The notes under the pieces were generated by a model. It saw only the letters and a program-made list of their open reading frames with translations, made no database searches and was not told where the DNA came from. Of a DNA stretch of 64,000 bases, positions 43,838 to 51,510 are shown one piece after another. This DNA comes from Echinicola sp. 20G (GTDB taxonomy: Bacteria > Bacteroidota > Bacteroidia > Cytophagales > Cyclobacteriaceae), in NCBI RefSeq assembly GCF_015533855.1, contig NZ_AP024154.1, positions 1,305,001-1,369,000 on the forward strand, read 5' to 3'. The translations under genes were made by a program, and so were the position numbers. Position 1 is the stretch's first letter. Each line of letters begins with the position of its first letter.

Positions 43838-44727
43838 TTCTTCTTTAATATAAACAGTATGCTTGAATAGTTATTGTTGTTTATTTTAGCATTTTTATTA
43901 GACTTATATCCTGTTAAAAAGGAATTAATTAGATTTTTCTTGTTATATTTTATACTGTTGGATAAAATTGATACATAGTAGCTGTCGAAAGGCATGGGTT
44001 CTTTTGCACTTATTCTTAGGTCATATTCTTCTGCTAAGTATTGCATGGTTTCCTGAGTAAAATGGTAAAGATGTCTAGGTACATCCAATGCTGCCCAATT
44101 CTCCTTAAATAATGCTGAATCGTAGGATTCGTAATTAGGAACAGCGAGGAATAAAGTGCCTCTTTTTTTGAGTTTACTGAGCAAGAATTCCATGGTTCCT
44201 TTAAGGTCATGAACGTGTTCTAAAACATGGAATAGTGTAATGGCATCGAATTTTTTTTCCTTATCCAATTCTGTGATTTCTGAGTAAACATTCAGGTCAA
44301 AATTGTCTTTTGCAATTTTTGCTGCTTCTTTGCTTGGCTCTAATCCACAACAGTCCCATCCATTGGTTTTTGCTTGGTTTAGGAAATGACCAGTTCCGGA
44401 TCCAAAGTCCAGAAGTCTCCCCTTTTGCGCTGTATGTTTATTGATCCAATTTACCTTTTGTTGAAGGGTATACTTCCTTACCTGTTTGTAAATGAAATTG
44501 ACAATGTTGTTGGATTTATCAGTATGGGATATGTAATCTTCCGACTTGTAGTATTCCCCAATGTGTTCTTGATCTGGCCGTGGGTTTGTGAATAAAAAAT
44601 TGCATTTGTCACATTTGCAAATAGTAAAAGATTCATGGGAAACACTATGATCTTTTACCACCAAATGATTAAGAAAAAGTCCACTCTGTTTTTGACAAAG
44701 TGGACATTTGGTTAATCTTTCGTACAT
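43834..44727 (-). CDS. Class I SAM-dependent methyltransferase with N-terminal zinc-ribbon
   Basis: 297 residues. Two cysteine pairs at the N-terminus (TKCPLCQKQ and TICKCDKCNF) look like a zinc ribbon. The methyltransferase core has motif I, GRLLDFGSGTGHFLNQAKTN, an acidic residue at the end of strand 2 (CCGLEPSKEAA) and DAITLFHVLEHVHDL after it. This is the layout of methyltransferases acting on sugars or lipids in envelope and glycan pathways. The acceptor is unknown. It starts one base after the mnmG stop and overlaps the Ig-like gene, so the three form an operon. Confidence 0.87.
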   Translation of the reverse strand: MYERLTKCPLCQKQSGLFLNHLVVKDHSVSHESFTICKCDKCNFLFTNPRPDQEHIGEYYKSEDYISHTDKSNNIVNFIYKQVRKYTLQQKVNWINKHTAQKGRLLDFGSGTGHFLNQAKTNGWDCCGLEPSKEAAKIAKDNFDLNVYSEITELDKEKKFDAITLFHVLEHVHDLKGTMEFLLSKLKKRGTLFLAVPNYESYDSALFKENWAALDVPRHLYHFTQETMQYLAEEYDLRISAKEPMPFDSYYVSILSNSIKYNKKNLINSFLTGYKSNKNAKINNNNYSSILFILKKK

Positions 44728-44728
44728 G

Positions 44729-46594
44729 TTATCTTCCTAAATAAACAGTGAGTATAGATAAATCTGCTGGGGAGACACCACTGATTCTTGATGCTTGGCC
44801 CAAAGTTTCTGGTTTAATCTTATGTAATTTTTGTTTTCCTTCTGCAGAAAGTGCAGGAACAGATAAGTAATCGAAATCCAATGGAATTTTGAAGTTTTCC
44901 ATATTATTGAGCTTCTCTACCATTTGTTGTTCCTTCTCAATGTAGCTATTGTACTTGACCTGAATCTCAGCTTGTTCTAAGACTTCTTTGGGATATTTGG
45001 TGAGATAAGATTTAACATCACCATCTAAATTCATGATAGATTGCAGTCCTAATTGAGGCCTTTTGAGAAGTTTCTCCACTGTGATTTTTTCTTTGATAGT
45101 GGCTGTTTCCATATCTTCCAGTCCTGTATTGATGTCCTCAGGACTGAGTTTTTTCTGCTTAAGGTCATTAATTAGTTTGGCTGTATCATTCTTCTTATCC
45201 ATCATCTTTTCTAATCTCTCATCGGATGCCAAGCCAACTGCGTGCCCCATTTGAGTTAAGCGGAGATCAGCATTATCTTGTCTCAGCAAGAGCCTGAATT
45301 CAGCCCTGGAGGTAAACATACGATAGGGTTCTTCAGTCCCTTTATTGATAAGGTCATCTATCAATACTCCAATATAAGCATCTGATCTTTTAAGGATAAA
45401 AGGTGATTCTTTCTGAACTTTTCTAGCAGCATTCATTCCGGCAATTAGACCTTGAGAGGCGGCTTCTTCATAACCTGTGGTTCCATTGATTTGGCCTGCG
45501 AAAAATAGGTTTTCTACCAATTGTGTTTCCAAGGTTAGTTTCAATTGAGTTGGCGGGAAGAAGTCATATTCTATGGCGTAGCCTGGTCTGAACATTTTAC
45601 AGTTTTCGAAACCAGCTATTTTTCTGATCGCTTTATATTGTACATCTTCAGGTAAAGAAGTGGAAAACCCATTAACATAGATTTCTACTGTATCCCATCC
45701 TTCTGGTTCTACAAATATTTGATGTCGATCTCTTTCAGCAAATCGATTGATTTTATCTTCAATTGATGGACAATAGCGTGGACCTAAGCCCTGAATTCTT
45801 CCATTAAACATAGGGGATCTATCAAAACCCGTTTCTAATGTTTCATGAACTTCCTTGTTAGTGTAAGTAATCCAACAAGTTCTTTGTTCTTTGAGAGGTG
45901 TTGTTTCATCGGAGAAAGAGAACTTTTCAGGGTTTTCATCGCCATACTGAACCTCCATTTTCGAATAGTCAAGGCTTCTTCCATCGACTCTTGGAGGTGT
46001 ACCCGTTTTCATTCTTCCTGCTTCGAAACCGAGTTCCACCAACTGCTCTGTGATTCCTCGTGCAGCTGATTCTCCTGTACGACCTCCTCCAAATTGTTTT
46101 TCTCCAATATGAATTAAGCCATTAAGGAAAGTACCATTTGTTAGAACAACAGATTTAGCGTTAATTTCAAGACCTATACTGGTTTTTACCCCTACTACCC
46201 TTTTATCTTTTACGACTAAGCCCGTCACCATTTCTTGCCAAAAATCAACGTTGGGCGTTTTTTCCAAGGCTAATCTCCACTCTTCCGCAAATCTCATTCG
46301 GTCATTTTGTGATCTTGGAGACCACATAGCAGGACCTTTTGATCGGTTTAGCATTCTGAATTGAATCATGGACTTATCAGAGATGATACCAGATTGCCCA
46401 CCAAGAGCATCAATTTCCCTAACGATCTGCCCTTTTGCCACACCTCCCATTGCTGGATTACATGACATTTGGGCAATAGTATTCATGTTCATGGTACATA
46501 ACAGTACCGAACTTCCCATCTTTGCTGCTGCATGAGCTGCTTCACAGCCAGCATGCCCTGCCCCAACTACTATTACGTCATATTCTGGAAACAT
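44729..46594 (-). CDS. mnmG: tRNA uridine-5-carboxymethylaminomethyl synthesis enzyme MnmG
   Basis: 621 residues, the GidA flavoprotein that works with MnmE (not in the window) to modify U34 of certain tRNAs. The FAD motif is VVGAGHAGCEAAHAAAKMG at the N-terminus. The conserved blocks CNPAMGGVAKGQIVREIDAL, GRTGESAARG and RMKTGTPPRVDGRSLDYSKM, and the catalytic cysteine region RYCPSIEDKINRFAERDRHQ, are all present. Full length and intact. The gene sits beside parS sites and near the candidate oriC, as gidA does in other bacteria. The start is 18 bases from the first parS palindrome. Confidence 0.97.
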   Translation of the reverse strand: MFPEYDVIVVGAGHAGCEAAHAAAKMGSSVLLCTMNMNTIAQMSCNPAMGGVAKGQIVREIDALGGQSGIISDKSMIQFRMLNRSKGPAMWSPRSQNDRMRFAEEWRLALEKTPNVDFWQEMVTGLVVKDKRVVGVKTSIGLEINAKSVVLTNGTFLNGLIHIGEKQFGGGRTGESAARGITEQLVELGFEAGRMKTGTPPRVDGRSLDYSKMEVQYGDENPEKFSFSDETTPLKEQRTCWITYTNKEVHETLETGFDRSPMFNGRIQGLGPRYCPSIEDKINRFAERDRHQIFVEPEGWDTVEIYVNGFSTSLPEDVQYKAIRKIAGFENCKMFRPGYAIEYDFFPPTQLKLTLETQLVENLFFAGQINGTTGYEEAASQGLIAGMNAARKVQKESPFILKRSDAYIGVLIDDLINKGTEEPYRMFTSRAEFRLLLRQDNADLRLTQMGHAVGLASDERLEKMMDKKNDTAKLINDLKQKKLSPEDINTGLEDMETATIKEKITVEKLLKRPQLGLQSIMNLDGDVKSYLTKYPKEVLEQAEIQVKYNSYIEKEQQMVEKLNNMENFKIPLDFDYLSVPALSAEGKQKLHKIKPETLGQASRISGVSPADLSILTVYLGR

Positions 46595-46612
46595 ATTATT
46601 TGTATTTATGAG

Positions 46613-46628
46613 TGTTCCACGTGGAACA
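46613..46628. promoter_or_regulatory. parS site 1
   Basis: TGTTCCACGTGGAACA, a perfect 16-bp palindrome that matches the ParB-binding consensus of many bacteria. It is the first of four in the mnmG-ybeY gap. ParB nucleates here and spreads, loading SMC and separating origins. Confidence 0.9.
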
Positions 46629-46655
46629 TTTTTATGTTACTTAATTTGTTTTCAC

Positions 46656-46671
46656 TGTTCCACGTGGAACA
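46656..46671. promoter_or_regulatory. parS site 2 (core of a longer palindrome)
   Basis: TGTTCCACGTGGAACA again, here the centre of a perfect 28-bp palindrome from 46650 to 46677 (the flanks are TTTCAC and GTGAAA). The extension beyond 16 bp is unusual for parS. Confidence 0.9.
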
Positions 46672-46693
46672 GTGAAAGTAGTTTGTTGTTGTT

Positions 46694-46709
46694 TGTTTCA
46701 CGTGGAACG
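46694..46709. promoter_or_regulatory. parS site 3 (two-base variant)
   Basis: TGTTTCACGTGGAACG. It keeps the CACGTG core. Two positions break the palindrome of site 1: T for C at position 5 and G for A at position 16. Centre-to-centre distances among the four sites are about 43, 38 and 41 bp, close to four helical turns each. Confidence 0.85.
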
Positions 46710-46734
46710 TTTTATTAGGTTTTATATTTTATAG

Positions 46735-46750
46735 TGTTTCACGTGGAACA
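46735..46750. promoter_or_regulatory. parS site 4 (one-base variant)
   Basis: TGTTTCACGTGGAACA, one base from sites 1 and 2. It ends 7 bases before the ybeY stop at 46757, so the cluster fills nearly all of the gap between the two genes. Confidence 0.88.
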
Positions 46751-46756
46751 GTGGTT

Positions 46757-47191
46757 TTATTGTTTTGTTAGTTCTGAATAACTGTCTAATGAAGCGTTTT
46801 CTTTTTGTCTCATTAAATGTGCTTCCTCTTTGCTTTTGTCTTTGTAACCGCAGAGATGAAGGAGTCCATGACTTAGAACACGCAAAGCTTCATGATGAAA
46901 GTCTTGGTCTTCTGTTTTGGCGTTGTCCTTTACTCTTTCGATACTTATAAAGATATCTCCTTCAATGGTGTTTTTTTCTTCTGAGTTGTCAAAAGTGATA
47001 ATATCAGTATAAGTGTCATGATCTAAGTAATCAACGTTGATTTTGTATAAATATTCGTCTGAGCAGAATATATAGTTTAGATCAGTTATTTTAAACCCTT
47101 CTCTTTTGGCAATTTCCCTTAACCATTTCTTAGTTAGGTTTTTTTGAGGGAGGTCGTATTTGATGTCTTCTTGAAAGAAATTGATCGCCAT
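46757..47191 (-). CDS. ybeY: rRNA maturation endonuclease YbeY
   Basis: 144 residues of the UPF0054 family, a metal-dependent RNase for 16S rRNA 3'-end maturation and ribosome quality control. The metal motif is LSHGLLHLCGYKD, which in E. coli is HGxLHLxGYDH. Here the position of the third histidine carries D, as I remember for other Bacteroidota, so it should still bind metal. The upstream blocks SDEYLYKINVDYLDHDTYTD and EGDIFISIERVKDNA are typical. Four parS sites lie directly after its stop. The gene is in a run with the RsbW-like ATPase gene (3-base gap). Confidence 0.94.
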   Translation of the reverse strand: MAINFFQEDIKYDLPQKNLTKKWLREIAKREGFKITDLNYIFCSDEYLYKINVDYLDHDTYTDIITFDNSEEKNTIEGDIFISIERVKDNAKTEDQDFHHEALRVLSHGLLHLCGYKDKSKEEAHLMRQKENASLDSYSELTKQ

Positions 47192-47194
47192 AAA

Positions 47195-47596
47195 TTAGTT
47201 CATGTAGAAAGTTAAGACGGTTTTCTTGCCTTCGTTTTCAAAATCAACTTCATCGCAAAGGTTTTTCATAATAAAGACACCTCGGCCTCCGGATTTTTCG
47301 ATATTTTCTGGAGCAGTCGGGTCTTTTAGGTTTTCGTAATCAAAGCCTTGGCCTTCGTCTTCAATAATGAACTTTAACTGGTCTTCCAAGAAATTGAGTT
47401 CAAGGTTGACTGATTTTGAAGCGTCACTCCTATTGCCATGAATGATAGCATTACTGACACACTCCGTTACTGAAATCATAATGTTGCCATAGATGTCATC
47501 ATTGATCTGGAATTTTTCCTTAGCGTTATCAATGAAACTTTCTATGATCTTGATGTTCTCAATAAGAGAAGGGATAGAAATTTTGATAGATTTCAT
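47195..47596 (-). CDS. RsbW-like ATP-binding protein (anti-sigma/serine kinase fold)
   Basis: 133 residues, a stand-alone GHKL ATPase domain. Motifs: VTECVSNAIIHGNR (N box), IIEDEGQGFDYENL (G1 box) and ENIEKSGGRGVFIMKNLCDE (G2). This is the RsbW/SpoIIAB layout of serine kinases that bind sigma factors or antagonists. No partner anti-anti-sigma gene is near, and the target is not known. It is followed 3 bases later by ybeY, so both are likely to be on one transcript; the co-orientation with xth suggests a small housekeeping run. Confidence 0.88.
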   Translation of the reverse strand: MKSIKISIPSLIENIKIIESFIDNAKEKFQINDDIYGNIMISVTECVSNAIIHGNRSDASKSVNLELNFLEDQLKFIIEDEGQGFDYENLKDPTAPENIEKSGGRGVFIMKNLCDEVDFENEGKKTVLTFYMN

Positions 47597-47637
47597 TAAG
47601 TCTTTATGGTTATTATTCTTCTGCTTAAATTTTCTAT

Positions 47638-48399
47638 CTAATCAATTTCCAATAAAATAGGACAATGATCAGAGTGTATTACTTCTGGCAATATGCATGC
47701 TCTCTTTACTTTTTCTTTCATGGATGAGCTTGTCATATGGTAATCTATACGCCAGCCTTTGTTATTGTTTCTGGCATTGGCGCGATAACTCCACCAGGTG
47801 TATTGGTGGGGAGTTGGATTTACCAATCTAAAGCTGTCATCAAAACCAGATGAAGTGAATTTATCCATCCAGGCCCTTTCATCTGGTAAAAAACCAGAGG
47901 AATTCTTGTTCGCAACAGGATTATGAATATCTATGGCTTTGTGGCAGATATTATAGTCACCACTAAGTATTAGATTGGGTAAATCCCTGTTCAAGTCCTG
48001 CGAATACCCGTAAATATCATCCAAAAAGGCATATTTGAAGTCTTGCCGAGGACCTCCAGTAGTGCCGGAAGGGAAATAGGCACTGATAAATGAGAAGTCA
48101 TCAAAATCAGCACGGATCATTCTCCCCTCATCATCGTAAGCGTCTAAACCCATTCCATATTCAATGTGTTTGGGTTTTTCTTTGCTCAAGATCGCTACAC
48201 CACTGTATCCTTTTTTTACGGCAGGGTACCAATAAGTATGATAACCCAAGTCTTCAAATACACTGATCTCAATCTGATCAGTGTTGGCCTTTATTTCCTG
48301 TAAGCCGATGATATCCGGTGAACATGCTGCTAGCCATTCCGAAAAGCCTTTCCTCATGGCTGCCCGAATACCGTTGACATTATAGGATACGATATTCAT
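47638..48399 (-). CDS. xth: Exodeoxyribonuclease III / AP endonuclease
   Basis: 253 residues of the ExoIII (Xth) family. Motifs in order: MNIVSYNVNGIRAAMRKGF (metal-binding N), IIGLQEIKA (catalytic E), ILSGDYNICHKAIDI (D and N), RIDYHMTSS and HSDHCPILLEI (catalytic D-H). It cuts 3' of abasic sites and trims 3' ends in base-excision repair. Length and motifs are standard. Gap of about 40 bases to the RsbW-like gene and 80 to the next upstream gene, so probably its own transcription unit. Confidence 0.95.
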   Translation of the reverse strand: MNIVSYNVNGIRAAMRKGFSEWLAACSPDIIGLQEIKANTDQIEISVFEDLGYHTYWYPAVKKGYSGVAILSKEKPKHIEYGMGLDAYDDEGRMIRADFDDFSFISAYFPSGTTGGPRQDFKYAFLDDIYGYSQDLNRDLPNLILSGDYNICHKAIDIHNPVANKNSSGFLPDERAWMDKFTSSGFDDSFRLVNPTPHQYTWWSYRANARNNNKGWRIDYHMTSSSMKEKVKRACILPEVIHSDHCPILLEID

Positions 48400-48482
48400 A
48401 TATATAAGATTTAATTTGTTTAGTCTTTAGATATTATTTTATCCTTTTAGACTAATTAATATTTTTATTTAAAGTGAAATTT

Positions 48483-48845
48483 CTATTTTATATCTATTTC
48501 AAATTCTTTTTCGAAGTATTCTAATACTTGAATCTTTAGTAGTTTCTCCTGCTCCAAGATATCAAAATGAGGTAGTTCTTTTACTAAATTCCAGTGAGGC
48601 CAGCCGTCTTGATCTATAAAATCAAGTTCATAAAAACCAGCCAGACTCAAAACTTTGCAAATGGCAATATGCATTAAGTCCTGCTTTTGCTCTTTGCTGA
48701 AGTTTTTCATGCCTTTGCCTAACTCTTGAACGCCGATGATAAAAAGCACACCATTTAGATCTGCAGGCTTTTTACCAATCAAGTCCTGAATACCCAATAA
48801 GAGCTTGGACCACCTTTTTTCTATATCTAAATCTTTCTTTAGCAT
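48483..48845 (-). CDS. Conserved Bacteroidota protein, unknown function
   Basis: 120 residues, no signal peptide or membrane segment. It contains FIIGVQELGKGMKNFSKEQK, HIAICKVLSLAGFYELDFID and DGWPHWNLVKELPHFDILEQ, a compact alpha-rich protein with many aromatic residues. I remember similar small proteins next to carboxymuconolactone-decarboxylase-like genes in this phylum, but no function. Its ATG overlaps the TAA of the upstream CMD gene by one base (TAATG), so the two are translationally coupled. Confidence 0.75.
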   Translation of the reverse strand: MLKKDLDIEKRWSKLLLGIQDLIGKKPADLNGVLFIIGVQELGKGMKNFSKEQKQDLMHIAICKVLSLAGFYELDFIDQDGWPHWNLVKELPHFDILEQEKLLKIQVLEYFEKEFEIDIK

Positions 48846-49192
48846 TATCCAGCTTGGTTTTCCAACTCCTCCCAGTATTCCACAGCTTTTCGTAAGTGAG
48901 GAATTACGATGGTTCCACCAATAAGGTTCGCGATAGAAAATACTTCAAAGACCTGCTCTTTGGTTAGACCAACTTCATGGCATTTCCCTAAGTGATAGCG
49001 AACACAATCATCGCAACGCAGCACCATGGAACAGGCTAGGCCAATCATTTCCTTTGATTGGATGTCAATGGCTCCTGGTGCGAAGGCATTTGTGTCCAGA
49101 TTGAAAATACGTTTGAGCACTTTATTGTCTTCACCAAGAATCTTCTCATTCATCTTGGCGCGATACTCGTTGAATTCGTCTACTAAATTCAT
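48845..49192 (-). CDS. Carboxymuconolactone decarboxylase (AhpD-like) family protein
   Basis: 115 residues of the CMD/AhpD fold. The redox motif CDDC in MVLRCDDCVRYHLGKCHEVG and the following EQVFEVFSIANLIGG are typical of the peroxidase-like group rather than of true decarboxylases, which lack the CxxC. It probably acts as a disulfide-exchange partner in peroxide reduction, but no AhpC is near. First gene of a two-gene unit with the conserved protein at 48.5 kb. It is transcribed away from the comF-like gene (82-base gap). Confidence 0.87.
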   Translation of the reverse strand: MNLVDEFNEYRAKMNEKILGEDNKVLKRIFNLDTNAFAPGAIDIQSKEMIGLACSMVLRCDDCVRYHLGKCHEVGLTKEQVFEVFSIANLIGGTIVIPHLRKAVEYWEELENQAG

Positions 49193-49274
49193 TAACTTAT
49201 AGGATAGTTTTTATCTAATTAGCAAATATAACAGGTATTTTCCTGTCAATTAGAACTAACAAGCCTTTTTCCTA

Positions 49275-49967
49275 ATGCGTTTCACTTTTTTCAATGATTT
49301 TTTGGCTTTGGTATTTCCAGAGACCTGCTGCGTGTGCAAACGGAGCCTGTTTGATTTCGAAAATCAACTTTGTAGGGTATGTCAAGCCAAATTGCCCCTT
49401 ACTACCTACCACTTACGTCCTCAGAACAATGATTTGGCCATAAAGATCATGGGATTGACCAAGGCTGGTAATGTGATGGCCTTTTTAAGATTTACCAAGA
49501 AAGGAATGAGCCAAAGATTATTACACCAATTGAAATACCGGAATAAGCCTGAATTAGGTCAGGTTTTGGGAAAGCTCTATGGTCAAAGGTTAAAACAAAG
49601 TGGCATTGAAGTCAGGTGGGACTTTATCATTGCTGTTCCCTTACATCCTTTGAAGGAAAAGCGGCGTGGATACAATCAAAGTTTACAGTTTGCCTTAGGA
49701 TTGGCTTCACCCTTAAACATACCTATTGACCAATCTTTGGTAAGAACCAAGTTTACGGTGACGCAGACTAAAAAGTCAAGAATAGCAAGGATCGAGAATG
49801 TAGAAAAGGTTTTTGGTTTGACGGGCAAAACTAATTTGGAGGGAAAGACTATTTTATTGGTTGATGATGTGATGACCACCGGTGCCACCCTATCTGCTTG
49901 TGCCAATGTATTGTTAGATGCTGGTGCAAGACAGGTGGATTTGGCCGTAATTGCTGCAGGGAGATAA
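49275..49967 (+). CDS. ComF family phosphoribosyltransferase-like protein
   Basis: 230 residues. The N-terminus holds four cysteines (TCCVCKRSLFD, LCRVCQAK), a presumed zinc finger. The C-terminal phosphoribosyltransferase domain ends in the PRPP loop LLVDDVMTTGATLSACANVL. VPLHPLKEKRRGYNQSLQFA is the ComF-specific block. ComF/GntX proteins are needed for DNA uptake in naturally competent bacteria, possibly as a helicase partner or a DNA-processing factor. No competence genes are next to it. First plus-strand gene of the right part of the window. Confidence 0.92.
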   Translation: MRFTFFNDFLALVFPETCCVCKRSLFDFENQLCRVCQAKLPLTTYHLRPQNNDLAIKIMGLTKAGNVMAFLRFTKKGMSQRLLHQLKYRNKPELGQVLGKLYGQRLKQSGIEVRWDFIIAVPLHPLKEKRRGYNQSLQFALGLASPLNIPIDQSLVRTKFTVTQTKKSRIARIENVEKVFGLTGKTNLEGKTILLVDDVMTTGATLSACANVLLDAGARQVDLAVIAAGR

Positions 49968-50320
49968 GAGTAGGGTGAAAAGATCAGGTTTTATTAATGG
50001 ATTTGACAACAGATTTTTCTGATTTTAAACTAACCATTTATTTTTTGGGTAAATAAGGGCTAAGGAAAAATGATTATAGTAGTTTCAACAAAAATGTTTT
50101 TTCGTAATATGACACCTTGATTTATCAATAATTACCGCTGCTATACATAATCTTTTTAATCTACTTTTTTGAATTAAAATTTACTTAATTTTAACATGTT
50201 ATCATCACTTATTTGTATTTAAAACTGTAATATTTAGTTTTTGTAATATTCAATTTGAGACCAAGTGGTGCGGTTTATGTTGAGTTATTTTCTTTCATTT
50301 CCCAAAACCTATTCTTTTTA
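49968..50320. other. AT-rich intergenic region
   Basis: About 350 bases between the comF-like stop and the next start. I see no gene, clear hairpin or repeat; it presumably contains the promoter of the following gene. Confidence 0.5.
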
Positions 50321-50848
50321 ATGAAAAAGGCCTTATCCTTATTTTTAATCAGCTTTGCTTTGATCAACTTGGCTGTGGCACAAATCACGCCTAAGATCAG
50401 GCAGTATGATATGTGGTTGACATCAAATGCCTCTAACCAGAGCATGAAGGGGTATTTATTTGAGGTTAGGCCTTCTTCCATTTTAACTACTGAGTCATTT
50501 CCCGAAGCATCTTCAGTACATTCCAGAATAAATGAACATGATATCGAGGATATTCGCACTTTGGAATTCAGAAAGCAGGGAAAGCTGGGCAAATCCATCA
50601 TATTTGGAGCTATCATCGGAACTGCAGTGGGACTGGCAGTTGGCAAAATGGATGATCCCAACTGTGATGATGCCAATGGAATGTGTACCAGAACAAATAT
50701 CAACGTGGTCTTGGGTGGAATGGCTTTGGGAGGTGGAATAGGAGCTTTGTTGGGTTCCAGAAAAATCAAAATCCCTCTAAATGGCAAGAAGGAAAATTAC
50801 AGGTTGCAGCAACTGATCAAATATCAATTGGCTGATATTGAAAATTAG
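50321..50848 (+). CDS. Exported protein with glycine-zipper segments, unknown
   Basis: 175 residues from ATG 50321, chosen because it begins a signal peptide (MKKALSLFLISFALINLAVA, cleavage near AQIT); the longer frame adds unlikely residues. Residues 75-150 include FGAIIGTAVGLAVGKMDD and GGMALGGGIGALLGS, two glycine-zipper-like stretches as in membrane-inserting or outer-membrane proteins. Between them is a short loop with two cysteines (NCDDANGMCT). The function is unknown; it may be membrane-associated in the periplasm. Stands alone. Confidence 0.68.
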   Translation: MKKALSLFLISFALINLAVAQITPKIRQYDMWLTSNASNQSMKGYLFEVRPSSILTTESFPEASSVHSRINEHDIEDIRTLEFRKQGKLGKSIIFGAIIGTAVGLAVGKMDDPNCDDANGMCTRTNINVVLGGMALGGGIGALLGSRKIKIPLNGKKENYRLQQLIKYQLADIEN

Positions 50849-51105
50849 GAAAATATCCATTGAGTGGTTAACGCGAATAATATCGATTTAACTTGCCTCC
50901 ATTATAGTTATAGCTCTCAATTAAAAATCATCAAGTAAAGGGGTAATTGACTTTGTCCTCACCACCCCCATTTTGATCCGCCTACATTGCGATTTTTTCA
51001 CTGATCAAATGCTTATTTGCTTTACCTTCAAAAATTGCTTCTTTTCATCTTAAGCTTTGTAAATTAAAAGTGGAATGAATCTCTCAATTAAATCAAACCC
51101 TCATC

Positions 51106-51453
51106 ATGACCGCCAAAAACAACCATATCAATTACCTAGAATTTAAGGCTTCAGACCTGGAAGCGATCAAGCAATTTTATCAAAAGGCATTCGGTTGGAA
51201 GTTTACCGATTATGGACCGGAATACGTGGCTTTTTCTGAGAGTGGTTTGGAAGGTGGTTTTATGAAGACTGATGAAACTGTAGTAAATGGTACCTTGGTA
51301 GTACTTTATCATGAAGACCTCAAAAGGGTAAAAAAAACAATTGAAGATTGCGGAGGAAAAATATCGGTTGACATTTTTTCATTTCCTGGAGGGAGAAGAT
51401 TTCATTTTTTAGATCCTGCTGGGAATGAATTGGCAGTATGGTCTGACCATTAA
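51106..51453 (+). CDS. VOC-family (glyoxalase/bleomycin resistance) protein
   Basis: 115 residues: INYLEFKASDLEAIKQFYQK, FGWKFTDYGPEYVAFSES and the C-terminal FHFLDPAGNELAVWSDH are the two beta-alpha-beta-beta-beta modules of the VOC fold. Of the usual glyoxalase metal ligands only the late E in NELAVWS is evident, so the metal site is uncertain. Its exact reaction is unknown; similar proteins are annotated as glyoxalase-like. Small cytoplasmic protein, 57 bases upstream of the second sulfatase gene and possibly co-transcribed with it. Confidence 0.85.
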   Translation: MTAKNNHINYLEFKASDLEAIKQFYQKAFGWKFTDYGPEYVAFSESGLEGGFMKTDETVVNGTLVVLYHEDLKRVKKTIEDCGGKISVDIFSFPGGRRFHFLDPAGNELAVWSDH

Positions 51454-51510
51454 AATTACAATTGTTGTTTTTGCAGCCCCATTCATTTAACCCAATAAAA
51501 CCTTAAACAT

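Noticed and set aside
50275..50787. 170-residue minus-strand frame
   Set aside because: Antisense to the signal-peptide protein at 50321-50848, which has a credible start and leader. The frame is rich in proline and serine as shadows often are.
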